From Marinicauda pacifica (GTDB lineage: Bacteria; Pseudomonadota; Alphaproteobacteria; Caulobacterales; Maricaulaceae): 64,000 bases of DNA. The position numbers were made by a program, and so were the translations under genes. The notes below the pieces were generated by a model, which worked only from the letters and a program-made list of their open reading frames with translations, ran no database searches and was not told where the DNA came from. The stretch's first letter is position 1, and each line of letters starts with the position of its first letter. Where the stretch lies: assembly GCF_004793635.1 (NCBI RefSeq), contig NZ_SRXV01000001.1, forward strand, positions 372,501 through 436,500, given 5' to 3'. Of the stretch, positions 18,351-27,934 are shown piece after piece.

Positions 18351-19451
18351 CTAGGCGAGCTCCTTCAATGCCTCGGCGTTGAAGTCTTCGAGCGCATCGA
18401 ACTGGCCCAGCCTGACCTTTCGCGCCCAGGCCGGATCGGAGAGCAAAGCGCGGCCGATGGCGACGAGATCGAACTCGTTATTCTCCATCCGCTCGACCAG
18501 GGCGTTGATGTCGCTCTTCTGCGAGCTCTCGCCCATGAAGGCGCCCATGAAGTCGGAGTTCAGACCGACCGAGCCGACCGTGATCGCCGGCTTGTCGGTG
18601 AGCTTCCTGCTCCAGCCGGCCAGGTTGAGATCGGAGCCTTCGAACTCGGGCAGCCAGAAGCGCCGCGTCGAGGCGTGGAACATGTCGACGCCGGCATCGG
18701 AGAGCGGGCCGAGGAACGCTTCCAGCTCCTGCGGGGTGTGGGCGAGCTTCGCCTCGAAATCCTGCTGCTTCCATTGCGAGTAACGCAGGATCACAGGCAG
18801 GTCGGCCGGGATTTCCGCACGCACCGCGCGCACGATTTCCTGGACCAGCGTCGTGCGCTCGACCAGTCCGCCGCCATAGCGGTCATCGCGCTTGTTGGTG
18901 CCGTCCCAGAAGAACTGGTCGAGCAGATAGCCGTGTGCGCCGTGCAGCTCGATCGCGTCGAAGCCGATATCCACCGCCGCCTTGGCGGCTTTGGCAAATC
19001 CGGCAATCGTGTCGGCAATGTCTTCCGCGGTCATCGGTTCCCCGATGACCTTGCCGTCCGGCAGGACACCGGACGGGCTGTCGGACGGCGCGTCGGGATG
19101 GGGGCCGGTGCCCGGCTTGCGCGCCAGGCCGACATGCCAGAGCTGGGGCGCGATCTTGCCGCCAACGGCGTGGACGGCTTCGACGACGCGCGCCCAGCCG
19201 TGCAGCGCTTCTTCGGTGTGGAAATTGGGAATGGCGGGATCGAAGCTCGCACCCTCGCGGTCGATCGTGGTGCCTTCGGTCAGGATGAGGCCGACATCGT
19301 TTTCGGCGCGCCGCTTGTAGTAGGCCGCGACATCCTCTCCCGGAACGCCGCCCGGGCTCTTGGACCGGGTCATGGGTGCCATGACGATCCGGTTGGCCAG
19401 CTCGAGGGAGCCGAGGGAAAACGGGCGGAAAAGGGCAGAGGGTCCGGGCAT
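18351..19451 (-). CDS. Old Yellow Enzyme family NADH:flavin oxidoreductase
   Basis: A 366-residue FMN TIM barrel. NRIVMAPMTRSKS is the N-terminal flavin-binding strand, APQLWHVGL follows, and IELHGAHGYLLDQFFWDGTNKRDDRYGG is the diagnostic OYE motif, here with a His/His pair for substrate carbonyl binding. The C-terminal phosphate site lies around ALVERMENNEFDLVAIGRALLSDPAW. It reduces alkenes conjugated to carbonyls. It converges on the GST gene with an 11-base gap. A long antisense frame here (17994-19577) is an artefact. Confidence 0.94.
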   Translation of the reverse strand: MPGPSALFRPFSLGSLELANRIVMAPMTRSKSPGGVPGEDVAAYYKRRAENDVGLILTEGTTIDREGASFDPAIPNFHTEEALHGWARVVEAVHAVGGKIAPQLWHVGLARKPGTGPHPDAPSDSPSGVLPDGKVIGEPMTAEDIADTIAGFAKAAKAAVDIGFDAIELHGAHGYLLDQFFWDGTNKRDDRYGGGLVERTTLVQEIVRAVRAEIPADLPVILRYSQWKQQDFEAKLAHTPQELEAFLGPLSDAGVDMFHASTRRFWLPEFEGSDLNLAGWSRKLTDKPAITVGSVGLNSDFMGAFMGESSQKSDINALVERMENNEFDLVAIGRALLSDPAWARKVRLGQFDALEDFNAEALKELA

Positions 19452-19573
19452 GAATCAGCTTCCAATGTTAAACAGGTTCGCGGCCTCAGGTGGGGCGGTC
19501 ACCAGCCGATGACAAGACATAAAGGCATCGCGTACCAACTTGGCCGCGACAAATCAAAAGGGGGAGCGGGGCG

Positions 19574-20512
19574 ATGAGGCCGGTTCTTACATTGCTGACG
19601 GGTTGGGCCCTGGCGGGGGCTTGCGCCACAACGGCGCCTGAAACCGCGCCGGTCTCGGGCGGCACGATCGAGCGCCCGATTTCCTTTTCCGAGCTGCTGG
19701 AGCGGGCGAGGGCCAGCGCAGACGTGCGCATCGCGTATGGCGAGGGCGATCTGGAATATGGCGAACTTTGGCTACCGGACGGGCCGGGGCCGCATCCGGT
19801 CGTTGCGATGATCCACGGCGGGTGCTGGCAGGCCTCGCTGCCGGGAACGATCCTGCAGGACTATCTGGCCGAGGATTTGCGCGCGCACGGCGTGGCGGTG
19901 TGGAATATCGAGTATGCGCGCATCGGTCATGAGGACGGGGCCTATCCCGGCACATTCGAGGACATTGCCGCCGGCATAGATCACTTGCGGGTTCTGGCAG
20001 GCCCCTACGGCCTCGACCTCGACCGGCTGGTGTTCACCGGCCACTCGGCCGGCGGTCATCTTGCCCTCTGGGCGGCAGCGCGCGGAGCGCTGGAGCCCGG
20101 CAGCGCGCTTTATCGCGAGGACCCGCTCCTGCCGGACGGTGTGATCACGCTGGCAGGTATCAACGACCTTGAAGACTACCGCGCGCACGGTCTGGGCCGG
20201 TGCGGGGAGCCGGGAACGGTCGACGCGCTGGGCGGGGCCGAGGCGGCGATGGACGACGAGGTCTATGCGCAGATCTCGCCCGCACAGCTGCTGCCCTTCG
20301 GCGTGGAGCAGATCATCATCTCCGGCGAAGTGGACCCGATCGTGCCGCCCGTGCTGGGCGATCGCTATGTCTTGCTGGCCCGCGCGGCCGGGGAGTCTGC
20401 CCGGGCCGTCGCGCTGGAGGCAGCCGGACATTTCGAGCTGATCGATCCGACCGCGCCGGCCTGGCCGGCGATCCGGGCCGAAATCGACCGCCTGCTGGCG
20501 CCGGAGCGCTGA
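19574..20512 (+). CDS. Alpha/beta hydrolase lipoprotein (esterase-like)
   Basis: A 312-residue protein with a lipoprotein signal: the lipobox ends LAGAC, so Cys17 would be acylated. The hydrolase core has the oxyanion motif HGGCW, nucleophile elbow GHSAGG, the acid in SGEVDPIVPP and the catalytic His in EAAGHFELID. The layout resembles kynurenine formamidase/BD-FAE esterases. It is likely anchored in the periplasm. Its TGA overlaps an ATG of the downstream prmA frame by one base. Confidence 0.88.
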   Translation: MRPVLTLLTGWALAGACATTAPETAPVSGGTIERPISFSELLERARASADVRIAYGEGDLEYGELWLPDGPGPHPVVAMIHGGCWQASLPGTILQDYLAEDLRAHGVAVWNIEYARIGHEDGAYPGTFEDIAAGIDHLRVLAGPYGLDLDRLVFTGHSAGGHLALWAAARGALEPGSALYREDPLLPDGVITLAGINDLEDYRAHGLGRCGEPGTVDALGGAEAAMDDEVYAQISPAQLLPFGVEQIIISGEVDPIVPPVLGDRYVLLARAAGESARAVALEAAGHFELIDPTAPAWPAIRAEIDRLLAPER

Positions 20513-20583
20513 TGGCCCGGGCTTTCCAAGCCGAGCCCGGCGGCCTAAGCCGGGCCGGTTTTGAAGATTGGAGCACGCATCGA

Positions 20584-21471
20584 ATGGCAATGGACATGAT
20601 CTGGCGCATGGTCGCCATTGGCCCGGCAGACCATCTGCGCCCGGCGCTGGAGCGCCTGGAGAACCAGGACCCGAGCCCGGTGCTGGGCTGCTCCCTGTTT
20701 GAGGAAGACGGGCCGGAAACGGTGCGCTTCGATGTGCTGTTCGCCGAGCAGCCGCGGCTAGACGAGTTCCTGGAGGCCCTGGGTATCGATGAGGCGCAGT
20801 GCGAGATCGCGTTCGGGCCGTTGCCGGAAGAAGACTGGGTCCGCCTGTCGCTGGAAGGGTTGAAGCCCGTCGAGGCGGGCCGCTTCGTCGTTTACGGGGC
20901 GCATGACCGCGAGAGCGTCCCGCCGGGCAAGACCGGTATCGAGATCGAAGCCGGACCGGCGTTCGGCACCGGCCATCACGGGACGACGAAAGGCTGCCTG
21001 ATCGCCTGCGACCGCCTGGCTGATAGCCAGTCGCCGAAACGGGTTCTCGATCTTGGATGCGGCACCGGTGTGCTGGCGATCGCCGCCGCGCTGGTCTGGC
21101 CGCAGGCGGAAATCGTGGCCACCGACATCGACCCGGAAGCCATCGAGGAGACCGTGGTCAACGTGAAGAAGAACAAGGTTGAGGCACGCATTGAGAGCTT
21201 TGTCGCGGACGGGTTCGACGACGAGCGGCTGAGCGATCCGTACGATCTGATCTTCGCCAATATCCTGGCGGGCCCATTGCAGCAGCTTGCCGCGGAACTC
21301 GCGCAGCGTCTGACACCGGGCGGTGTGGCGGTCCTGTCCGGCCTGCTCGAACACCAGATCGACGCGGTGGAGGCCGCCTATCGCGGCGCGGGTCTGACCC
21401 CGGCCGGCCAGGAGCTGATCGATGGCTGGGCGATCCTGACCGTCAGGGCAGAGGGCCGCGCTACCGCCTAG
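20584..21471 (+). CDS. prmA: Ribosomal protein L11 methyltransferase
   Basis: A 295-residue enzyme that methylates ribosomal protein L11. The SAM-binding core shows PGKTGIEIEAGPAFGTGHHGTT, VLDLGCGTGVLAIAAA and the PrmA signature FANILAGPL. ATG at 20584 has GGAG about 10 bases upstream and gives a family-like N-terminus; an alternative ATG at 20512 overlaps the upstream stop (ATGA) and would add 24 residues. It is probably translated together with the esterase and aminopeptidase genes around it. Confidence 0.93.
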   Translation: MAMDMIWRMVAIGPADHLRPALERLENQDPSPVLGCSLFEEDGPETVRFDVLFAEQPRLDEFLEALGIDEAQCEIAFGPLPEEDWVRLSLEGLKPVEAGRFVVYGAHDRESVPPGKTGIEIEAGPAFGTGHHGTTKGCLIACDRLADSQSPKRVLDLGCGTGVLAIAAALVWPQAEIVATDIDPEAIEETVVNVKKNKVEARIESFVADGFDDERLSDPYDLIFANILAGPLQQLAAELAQRLTPGGVAVLSGLLEHQIDAVEAAYRGAGLTPAGQELIDGWAILTVRAEGRATA

Positions 21472-21533
21472 TTCCTGCCGACTATGGGCGACATGAGATT
21501 GAAAGCGTCATCGGCTCCGCTTACCTTGCCCGC

Positions 21534-23366
21534 ATGACACACCAGATTCAGAATTTCGACGTCAAGGGCGGCCCGCAATACGGACGCCAGAACCTGCCCA
21601 AAATCCGCGAGGCGCTCGACGCTGCGGGCCTGGACGGCTTCATCATTCCCCATGAGGACGAGTACAATAACGAGTACTTGCCCGATTATGCGGAAAGGCT
21701 GTCCTGGGCGACCGGCTTTACCGGCTCGGCCGGCGCGGCAATCGTAATGAAGGACCGCGCCGCGGTCTTCGTCGACGGACGTTATACGGCGCAGGTGAAG
21801 GTCCAGGTCGATGGCAAGCTGTTTGACTACGCCGATCTGGACCCCGGCGTCGCCGGCTGGATCCGCGAACATGCGCGCAAGGGCGAGCGTATCGGCTACG
21901 ACCCGCGCCTTCACTCGCCCGATGCGATGGCGCGCATCCAGGACGCGGCCGATCGCGCCGGCGCGGAACTGGTCTCGCTCGACACCAATCTGATTGACCG
22001 GGCCTGGGACGATCAGCCCGAACCGCCGCGGACCCCCGTAAGTGTGCATCCGGTCGAATTTGCCGGCGAGGACCACGAGTCCAAGCGCACGCGCATCGGC
22101 GACTCGATCAAGGATGACGGCGCAGATGCCGCGGTCCTGACCGATCCCACATCGATCGCCTGGCTTCTGAACGTGCGCGGCAATGACGTGGAGCGGTCGC
22201 CGCTTCCGCTGGCATCGGTGATCCTGGAAGCCGATGGCCGCGTCAGCCTGTTCATCGAACCGTCCAAGCTGGACGACGAGGTGCGCAGCCATCTCGGCAA
22301 TGCGGTGAGCATTCGCGATGAGAGCGAGTTTGCCGACGGTCTTGCAGAATTGGCGTCCAAGACCGTCCGCGTCGATCCCGGTTCCTCCTCGGTGTGGGTC
22401 TTCGACACGCTGAACGCCGCAGGCGCCAAGGTGCAGCGCAAGGCCGACCCGGTCGCCCTGCCCAAGGCCTGCAAGAACGCCGCGGAAGTCGAAGGCTCGC
22501 GCCAGGCGCATGTGCGCGATGGCGCCGCCATCGTGAGATTCCTGCACTGGCTGGATACCGAAGCCCAGTCCGGCGACGTGGACGAGATCACGGCCGCCCA
22601 GAAGCTGGAAGAGATCCGCAAGGCGAACCCGGAGCTGAAGGATCTGTCCTTCGAGACGATTTCCGGGGCCGGACCGAACGGCGCTCACCCCCACTACCGG
22701 GTGAATACCGATACGAATCTGAAGCTGGAAAAAGACTCCCTCTACCTGGTCGATTCCGGCGGGCAGTATCGCGACGGCACAACGGACATCACGCGTACCG
22801 TCCCCATCGGTCAGCCGACGGCGGAAATGCGCCGGCACTTCACGCTCGTGCTCAAAGGCCATATCGCGCTGTCGCGCGTGCGCTTCCCGCAAGGCATTAC
22901 CGGCAGCCAGCTCGACGCGCTGGCGCGCGAGCCGCTGTGGGCGGCCGGACTGGACTATGACCACGGTACCGGACATGGCGTGGGCAGCTATCTGGGTGTG
23001 CACGAAGGTCCCCAGCGCATTTCCAAGGCGCTGAACGCGATCGCGCTGAAGCCGGGCATGATCCTGTCCAACGAGCCGGGCTTCTACCTGCTCGGATCGT
23101 ACGGCATCCGGATCGAGAATCTGCAAGTGGTCACCGAGCCGGAAGAAATTCCCGGCGGGGACCGCAAGATGCTGGGTTTTGAAACCCTGACCATGGCGCC
23201 GATCCACAAGGGCCTGATCGATACGACCTTGCTGTCGCCGACCGAGATGGCGTGGCTGGATGCCTATCACGCCACCGTGCGCCAGCGCATTGCGCCGCTG
23301 GTCGACGGTGAGGTGGCCGCGTGGCTGGAAGAGGCCTGCCGTCCGTTGACCGGGGCAACGCCTTGA
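21534..23366 (+). CDS. pepP: Xaa-Pro aminopeptidase P-type (M24B)
   Basis: A 610-residue three-domain aminopeptidase, the length of eukaryote-like aminopeptidase P rather than the 440-residue E. coli PepP. Two creatinase-like N-terminal domains precede the pita-bread catalytic domain, whose metal ligands are in DSGGQYRDGTTDITRT (two Asp), HGTGHGVGSYLGVHEG (His), SNEPGFYL (Glu) and GIRIENL (Glu). It removes N-terminal residues before proline in the cytoplasm. No signal peptide. It starts 62 bases after prmA on the same strand. Confidence 0.93.
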   Translation: MTHQIQNFDVKGGPQYGRQNLPKIREALDAAGLDGFIIPHEDEYNNEYLPDYAERLSWATGFTGSAGAAIVMKDRAAVFVDGRYTAQVKVQVDGKLFDYADLDPGVAGWIREHARKGERIGYDPRLHSPDAMARIQDAADRAGAELVSLDTNLIDRAWDDQPEPPRTPVSVHPVEFAGEDHESKRTRIGDSIKDDGADAAVLTDPTSIAWLLNVRGNDVERSPLPLASVILEADGRVSLFIEPSKLDDEVRSHLGNAVSIRDESEFADGLAELASKTVRVDPGSSSVWVFDTLNAAGAKVQRKADPVALPKACKNAAEVEGSRQAHVRDGAAIVRFLHWLDTEAQSGDVDEITAAQKLEEIRKANPELKDLSFETISGAGPNGAHPHYRVNTDTNLKLEKDSLYLVDSGGQYRDGTTDITRTVPIGQPTAEMRRHFTLVLKGHIALSRVRFPQGITGSQLDALAREPLWAAGLDYDHGTGHGVGSYLGVHEGPQRISKALNAIALKPGMILSNEPGFYLLGSYGIRIENLQVVTEPEEIPGGDRKMLGFETLTMAPIHKGLIDTTLLSPTEMAWLDAYHATVRQRIAPLVDGEVAAWLEEACRPLTGATP

Positions 23367-23406
23367 GCCGACATCGCAATGCCGCGCCGGCGCCCGGCGT
23401 GGCACG

Positions 23407-23952
23407 ATGACGGGTCCGCGATACGCGCTCGCCGCGGCGTTCGCCTTCCTGGCGGCGGCCTGCTTCTATTCGGAAGAGGAATTGATCGGGTTCTGGGGTG
23501 CGGATCGCGCCCTGGAGCCCGGCTTCTACACCCATACCCCCTTCCATCCTGAAGGCGGGGAATGGGGCAGGCCGACCTGGGCGGGAGAAATTGCCTACGA
23601 GAACCGGCGCTATTCCTCGCAGGTCGCAAATTTCCCCCATCCCGGCGCAAGGCTGCACCGCCTGGACGGGGATATCTATATCGTGCAGTGGGAACGCCAG
23701 GACGGGGTCGGCTACGCGATCGCGTTCGATTATCCCGGCATGCTGACCTATCACATGCCCGACTGCTCGGCCCTGCGCGAAACGGTGCGGGCCGAGGCCG
23801 GGGTCGTTCTCGGCCCGGAGGGATATTGCCGCATCGACTCGCTGTCCCAACTTGAGGACGTCATGCGGCTCTATCTGCGCGAACTGGACGGAGACGTCCG
23901 GCTGGACGGCATCTACCGCCGGGCCGACGCGGACTCCTGGGCAGAGTCCTGA
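23407..23952 (+). CDS. Hypothetical lipoprotein
   Basis: A 181-residue protein with a lipobox-like start (FAFLAAACFYSEEEL; Cys19). The mature part is acidic and aromatic-rich, with GDIYIVQWERQDGVGYAIAFDY, which looks like beta-sheet. I recognise no family. It follows the aminopeptidase by 40 bases and may belong to the same transcript. Confidence 0.65.
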   Translation: MTGPRYALAAAFAFLAAACFYSEEELIGFWGADRALEPGFYTHTPFHPEGGEWGRPTWAGEIAYENRRYSSQVANFPHPGARLHRLDGDIYIVQWERQDGVGYAIAFDYPGMLTYHMPDCSALRETVRAEAGVVLGPEGYCRIDSLSQLEDVMRLYLRELDGDVRLDGIYRRADADSWAES

Positions 23953-23955
23953 TCT

Positions 23956-24393
23956 CTAGCCTCCGCCGCCGGGCGTGAAGCTCGGGCTGTCCGAGGCCGG
24001 GAAACTCTCCTTCATCGCCTCGTCGACCTTGTTCTCATCCTTGTCGGACTGGGACTTTTTCTTCTTCTCGTCCTCGCGCTTGCCGCTCTGGTTTTCTTCA
24101 CTCAAGCGTTTCTCGGTCATTTCAGCCTCCTCTAGCGGGTCAGTCGTTTCTTCGGTTTGAGGTAATTGCTCGCCAAAGCGTTCACCGCGGCCGCCATCGA
24201 TGGCCTGGTCCACGGGAACCTTCGCTGCGCCCGGATCGCTGTCGAACGGGCGGCGCTGGTTGGTCCGGTCGAGGTGCTTTTCTTCGTCAAAGACTTCGGC
24301 TTCGACCTGGTCGTCAGCCGGATTGTCCATGGATGCGTTCTCGCCTTCGGGGCCGGGGTTTGCCGGTGTCGGTCTGCTGTTACGGTCAGCCAT
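23956..24393 (-). CDS. Hydrophilic disordered protein with C-terminal PASD motif
   Basis: A 145-residue, highly charged, low-complexity protein without hydrophobic segments. A Lys/Glu/Asp-rich run (KREDEKKKKSQSDKDENK) precedes the C-terminal VDEAMKESFPASDSPSFT, a version of the short ESFPASDPPSW motif found at the ends of many proteobacterial proteins of unknown role. ATG at 24393 has a GGGAGG ribosome site 7 bases upstream. Function unknown. It ends 4 bases from the convergent lipoprotein gene. Confidence 0.65.
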   Translation of the reverse strand: MADRNSRPTPANPGPEGENASMDNPADDQVEAEVFDEEKHLDRTNQRRPFDSDPGAAKVPVDQAIDGGRGERFGEQLPQTEETTDPLEEAEMTEKRLSEENQSGKREDEKKKKSQSDKDENKVDEAMKESFPASDSPSFTPGGGG

Positions 24394-24631
24394 CGTGAAA
24401 CCTCCCATGGGTTCAGGTGTTGACGAGGTAACGCGCGAGTCGGGCGCTGCGATCCCTCCTGCGTGCAGGTTCGGGCGAAATCGGTCCTGCTACGCCGGGG
24501 TGTGCGCCCTGCCGGCATCATGCGCGATTCACGGCCGGATTAGCGCGCCCGGAGCGCGGGAGGATTGACTGTCACTCCGCCCGGGCCTAGGTGGCGCTGC
24601 ACTCTGATGCCGTGAACACAGGACGCCTTTC

Positions 24632-26218
24632 ATGACCGATTTCTCCCAACTCGCCGCGAATGCCAAAGCCTGGCCGTTCGAACTGGCGCGCGAGGTGGAG
24701 AAACGCGTGGCGAAGACCAAGGCGCCCGGCGATACGGTCATCTTCGAGACCGGTTACGGGCCCTCCGGACTGCCGCATATCGGCACGTTCGGCGAGGTGG
24801 CGCGCACGACGATGGTCATCAACGCCTTCCGGGTGCTGACCGGTGATCGCTACAAGGTGCAGCTTCTGTGCGTCTCCGACGATATGGACGGCATGCGCAA
24901 GGTGCCCGACAACGTGCCCAATCGCGAGGAGTTGGCCGGCTATCTCGACATGCCGCTGACCGCGGTACCCGATCCGTTCGGGACCCATGACAGCTATGGC
25001 GCGCACATGAATGCGCGCCTGCGCGCCTTTCTCGACCATTTCCAGTTCGACTACAGCTTTGCCTCCGCGACCGAGCTGTACCGGACCGGGCGGTATGACG
25101 ACGCCCTTCGCGCCACGCTGGAAAGTTTCGACAAGATCATGGCGGTCATGCTGCCCACGCTGGGTGAGGAGCGGCGCAAGACCTATTCGCCTGTGCTGCC
25201 GATTTCTCCCAAGAGCGGCAAGGTCCTCTACGTGCCGATGAAGGCGGTCGACGCGGCGGCTGGAACCGTCACCTTCGACGACGAGGACGGCGAGGAGCAG
25301 ACGGTCAAGGTCACTGGCGGCGGTGCCAAGCTGCAGTGGAAACCCGATTTCGGGATGCGCTGGGCCGCGCTGGGCGTCGATTTCGAGATGTTCGGCAAGG
25401 ACCACCAGGCCAACGCCCCGGTCTACTCGAAAATCTGCCGGATTCTGGGCGGGAACCCGCCGGTCCAGTTCGTCTACGAGCTCTTCCTCGACGACAAGGG
25501 CGAGAAAATCTCCAAGTCCAAGGGCAACGGCCTGGCGGTGGAAGACTGGCTGCGTTATGCGCCCTGGGAAAGCCTGTCCATGTACATGTTCACGAAGCCG
25601 AAAACGGCCAAGCGGCTGTTTTTCGACGTGATCCCCAAGGCCGTGGACGAGTATCGCCAGCACCTTGAGGCCTATCCGAAGCAGGAGCCGGACAAGCAGA
25701 TCGAGAACCCGGTCTGGCACATCCATAACGGCCAGCCCCCGGTGCCGGGTGCCAATATCTCGTTCTCGCTCCTGCTCAACCTGGTCTCGGCGGCCAATGC
25801 GTCCGACAAGGATACGCTGTGGGGCTTCATCAGCCGCTACGCCCCGGAGGCGACGCCGCAGAGCGAGCCGTTCCTGGACCGCCTGACGAGTTATGCGATT
25901 GCCTATTACGAGGACTTCGTAAAGCCGGCCAAGGTCTATCGCGCGCCGACCGATCAGGAACGCGCAGCGATGGAAGACCTGGCCGCACGGCTGAAGGCGC
26001 TGGACCCGGCCGAGACCGATGGCGAAGTCATCCAGACCGAGGTTTTCGCGGCCGGCAAGGCGCACGATTTCGAGCCGCTGAGAGACTGGTTCAAGGCGCT
26101 CTACGAAGTGCTTCTGGGTCAGAGCCAGGGGCCGCGCTTCGGTAGCTTTGCGGCGATTTACGGCCTGCCCAAGACGATCGAACTGATCGAGGGCGCGCTG
26201 GCGGGTGAAAACCGCTAG
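24632..26218 (+). CDS. lysK: Lysyl-tRNA synthetase, class I
   Basis: A 528-residue class I enzyme that charges tRNA-Lys, of the archaeal type found in alphaproteobacteria in place of the class II LysS. The HIGH signature is [12 protein letters not shown], and the KMSKS loop is [10 protein letters not shown]. The C-terminal alpha-helical cage binds the anticodon. Length is normal. ATG at 24632 follows AGGACGCC. It is preceded by a gap of 238 bases and probably has its own promoter. A 552-residue antisense frame here is spurious. Confidence 0.95.
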   Translation: MTDFSQLAANAKAWPFELAREVEKRVAKTKAPGDTVIFETGYGPSGLPHIGTFGEVARTTMVINAFRVLTGDRYKVQLLCVSDDMDGMRKVPDNVPNREELAGYLDMPLTAVPDPFGTHDSYGAHMNARLRAFLDHFQFDYSFASATELYRTGRYDDALRATLESFDKIMAVMLPTLGEERRKTYSPVLPISPKSGKVLYVPMKAVDAAAGTVTFDDEDGEEQTVKVTGGGAKLQWKPDFGMRWAALGVDFEMFGKDHQANAPVYSKICRILGGNPPVQFVYELFLDDKGEKISKSKGNGLAVEDWLRYAPWESLSMYMFTKPKTAKRLFFDVIPKAVDEYRQHLEAYPKQEPDKQIENPVWHIHNGQPPVPGANISFSLLLNLVSAANASDKDTLWGFISRYAPEATPQSEPFLDRLTSYAIAYYEDFVKPAKVYRAPTDQERAAMEDLAARLKALDPAETDGEVIQTEVFAAGKAHDFEPLRDWFKALYEVLLGQSQGPRFGSFAAIYGLPKTIELIEGALAGENR

Positions 26219-26301
26219 GCCGGAGTTCGGCTGCCAGCGGGCCAAGCGCCAATCTGTGTTCCGGTCTGGATTACTCGCCCGTCCGGGCTAGCCTTGGCGT
26301 C

Positions 26302-27141
26302 ATGAAGATATTCGTCAGCCTTTTCGCGTCCTGTCTTGCCGCCTCCGCCATCGGAGTGGCGCACGCCCAGACTCAGCCCCCCGAGCTGCAAGGCGAGGGA
26401 CCGGCCGCGGTCGAACCGGCAGAAAGCCTGGTCACCGCGCTGGCCCTTGAGGAGGCGCGCGCCGCGTTCGAGGCCGGCGCGCTGGGCCAGGCCGAGCGCC
26501 TTGCCGCCGAGGCCGGCACGAAGGCGGGCAATCTGCTGGCCGCTGAGGCCGCACTGACCCGACTGATGATCTGGGAGCCCGAGCTCGACCGCGAAGATGC
26601 GGCCGAGCGCGCCGATCACTATGCCGACCTGGTCCTGCAGGTCGATGCCAACCCGGCGCAGGCCCATCTGCGCAAGGCTACGGCGCTGGGCTACCGCGCG
26701 CGCTTCCAGCCGGCCTGGCGCGCCTTTCTCAGCGGGTTGCCCCAGGCCTCGCGAGACCATTTGCGCGCGGGTCTGGAGCTGAATGACGACGACCCGCACC
26801 TCAATGCCGTCTATGGCGCGTGGAATCTCGAAGTCGTGCGGCGGGCCGGGGAGGGACGCCTGGGTGCCAGCCAAGAGGCCGGGCTGGAGCATTTCGCCAA
26901 AGCGCTCGACGAGGCGCCGGACGATGTGGGTATCGCCTATCATTTCGCACTGGCCATGCTCGCACGCGGCGGGGAGGACTCCCTGAGCCTCGCGCGAGAC
27001 GCGCTGGGCCGCGCGATCGATGCCGCAGCTGACGATGTGCGGGCACGCGCACTCCAGCCCATGGCGATCGAGCTGCTGGCGTTGATGGACCGCGATATCG
27101 AGGCCGCGCGCGACGCTGCGATCTACCGGCTCGAGAACTAA
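26302..27141 (+). CDS. Exported TPR-like protein
   Basis: A 279-residue protein with a signal peptide ending VAHAQ. The rest is alanine-rich helical repeats similar to TPRs (ARAAFEAGALGQAERLAAEAG; DDPHLNAVYGAWNLEVVRR; ALDEAPDDVGIAYHFALAMLARGG). It probably works as a periplasmic scaffold. No enzymatic motif is visible. It stands between lysK and the membrane-protein/XRE unit on the same strand. Confidence 0.7.
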   Translation: MKIFVSLFASCLAASAIGVAHAQTQPPELQGEGPAAVEPAESLVTALALEEARAAFEAGALGQAERLAAEAGTKAGNLLAAEAALTRLMIWEPELDREDAAERADHYADLVLQVDANPAQAHLRKATALGYRARFQPAWRAFLSGLPQASRDHLRAGLELNDDDPHLNAVYGAWNLEVVRRAGEGRLGASQEAGLEHFAKALDEAPDDVGIAYHFALAMLARGGEDSLSLARDALGRAIDAAADDVRARALQPMAIELLALMDRDIEAARDAAIYRLEN

Positions 27142-27158
27142 CGCTCCTTTCCCGATAA

Positions 27159-27247
27159 GTCGATTTTTGTTGACGCGATGGCAGCAATTTTTTACATCCC
27201 GGCATGTCAAAAAAAGTCGACATGAGATCAAAGGAGTTTGACATGTC
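27159..27247 (+). promoter_or_regulatory. Promoter with GTC/GAC inverted repeats
   Basis: TTGACG (27170-27175), a 17-base spacer and TACATC (27193-27198) form a good promoter. GTCGA-to-TTGAC arms overlap the -35 element. ATGTC and GACAT arms surround an A tract at 27204-27223. GACATGTC covers the start codon at 27243. These repeated half-sites look like operators, most simply for the XRE regulator encoded second in the operon. Confidence 0.55.
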
Positions 27248-27662
27248 GTTTCAAGAAAAAAGCAATCTGGTCATGACGGTCATCACCGCCCTGGTCTACG
27301 GAGTATATTTTGCCAAGGTGATGCCTCCAGCCCTGAGCGAAGGGCCGTCCATGGATCTGGTCATGCCTTACCTGTTCGCGGCGGTCGTTTTCCTCGTTGT
27401 CGGCGGGGTCGTCGCGCACATCCTGGTAGCGATGGCGGCGCCGAACGAGCCCGACATGTCCGACGAGCGCGATACGCTGATCGAGATGCGCGCAGATGCA
27501 CGCTCCGGTTACGTGATGAGCGCAGCGGCGGTGCTCTCGCTCGGCCTGGCGCTGATGGGCCAGCACCTGTTCTGGATCGTGCACATGATCCTGGGCGGGC
27601 TGGTGGCGGCGGAGCTGGTCAAGGGCGTGCTGCGCGCCATCGATTACCGCTTGGGGGGCTGA
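27243..27662 (+). CDS. Four-helix membrane protein paired with XRE regulator
   Basis: A 139-residue protein with four predicted helices (about residues 8-22, 36-60, 88-104 and 107-128). The stretch NEPDMSDERDTLIEMRADARSGY between helices 2 and 3 resembles the DERD loop of small membrane proteins that often precede a short XRE regulator. ATG at 27243 has an AAGGAG ribosome site at the right distance; two earlier ATGs in frame lack one. The regulator gene begins directly after its stop codon. Confidence 0.72.
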   Translation: MSFQEKSNLVMTVITALVYGVYFAKVMPPALSEGPSMDLVMPYLFAAVVFLVVGGVVAHILVAMAAPNEPDMSDERDTLIEMRADARSGYVMSAAAVLSLGLALMGQHLFWIVHMILGGLVAAELVKGVLRAIDYRLGG

Positions 27663-27896
27663 ATGGCGAAATCGACCCGCATCAAGAACCGTATCCGCGA
27701 GCTGCGCTTTCACGCCGGCGAAATGACCCAGGCCGAACTCGCCAGGCGGATCGGGGTCACACGCCAGACCGTGCTCGCCATCGAACAGGGCAAATACTCG
27801 CCATCGCTCGAAGTGGCATTCCAGATCGCGGCCGTGTTCGAAACCCCGCTGACAGACGTGTTCGAATACGCGCCGGACGATTCGCGCCAGGCCTGA
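27663..27896 (+). CDS. Small XRE-family HTH regulator
   Basis: A 77-residue protein that is almost only a helix-turn-helix: MTQAELARRIGVTRQTVLAIEQGKYSPSLEVAFQIAAVF. This is the YozG/HigA-like short regulator type. It is coded immediately after the membrane protein with no gap, so the two are co-transcribed and probably functionally linked. The inverted repeats around the operon promoter are its likely binding sites. Confidence 0.88.
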   Translation: MAKSTRIKNRIRELRFHAGEMTQAELARRIGVTRQTVLAIEQGKYSPSLEVAFQIAAVFETPLTDVFEYAPDDSRQA

Positions 27897-27934
27897 CCGC
27901 GCGAGGTTCGCGAAGAGACGTGCGGGCCGTGCGG

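Noticed and set aside
17994-19577. 527-codon open frame across the GST and antisense to the OYE gene
   Set aside because: It crosses two confident genes and shows no recognisable fold; a GC-rich shadow.
21468-23405. 645-codon open frame antisense to aminopeptidase P
   Set aside because: Shadow of a complete, motif-rich peptidase gene on the other strand.
24587-26245. 552-codon open frame antisense to class I LysRS
   Set aside because: Shadow of an essential, fully conserved synthetase gene.
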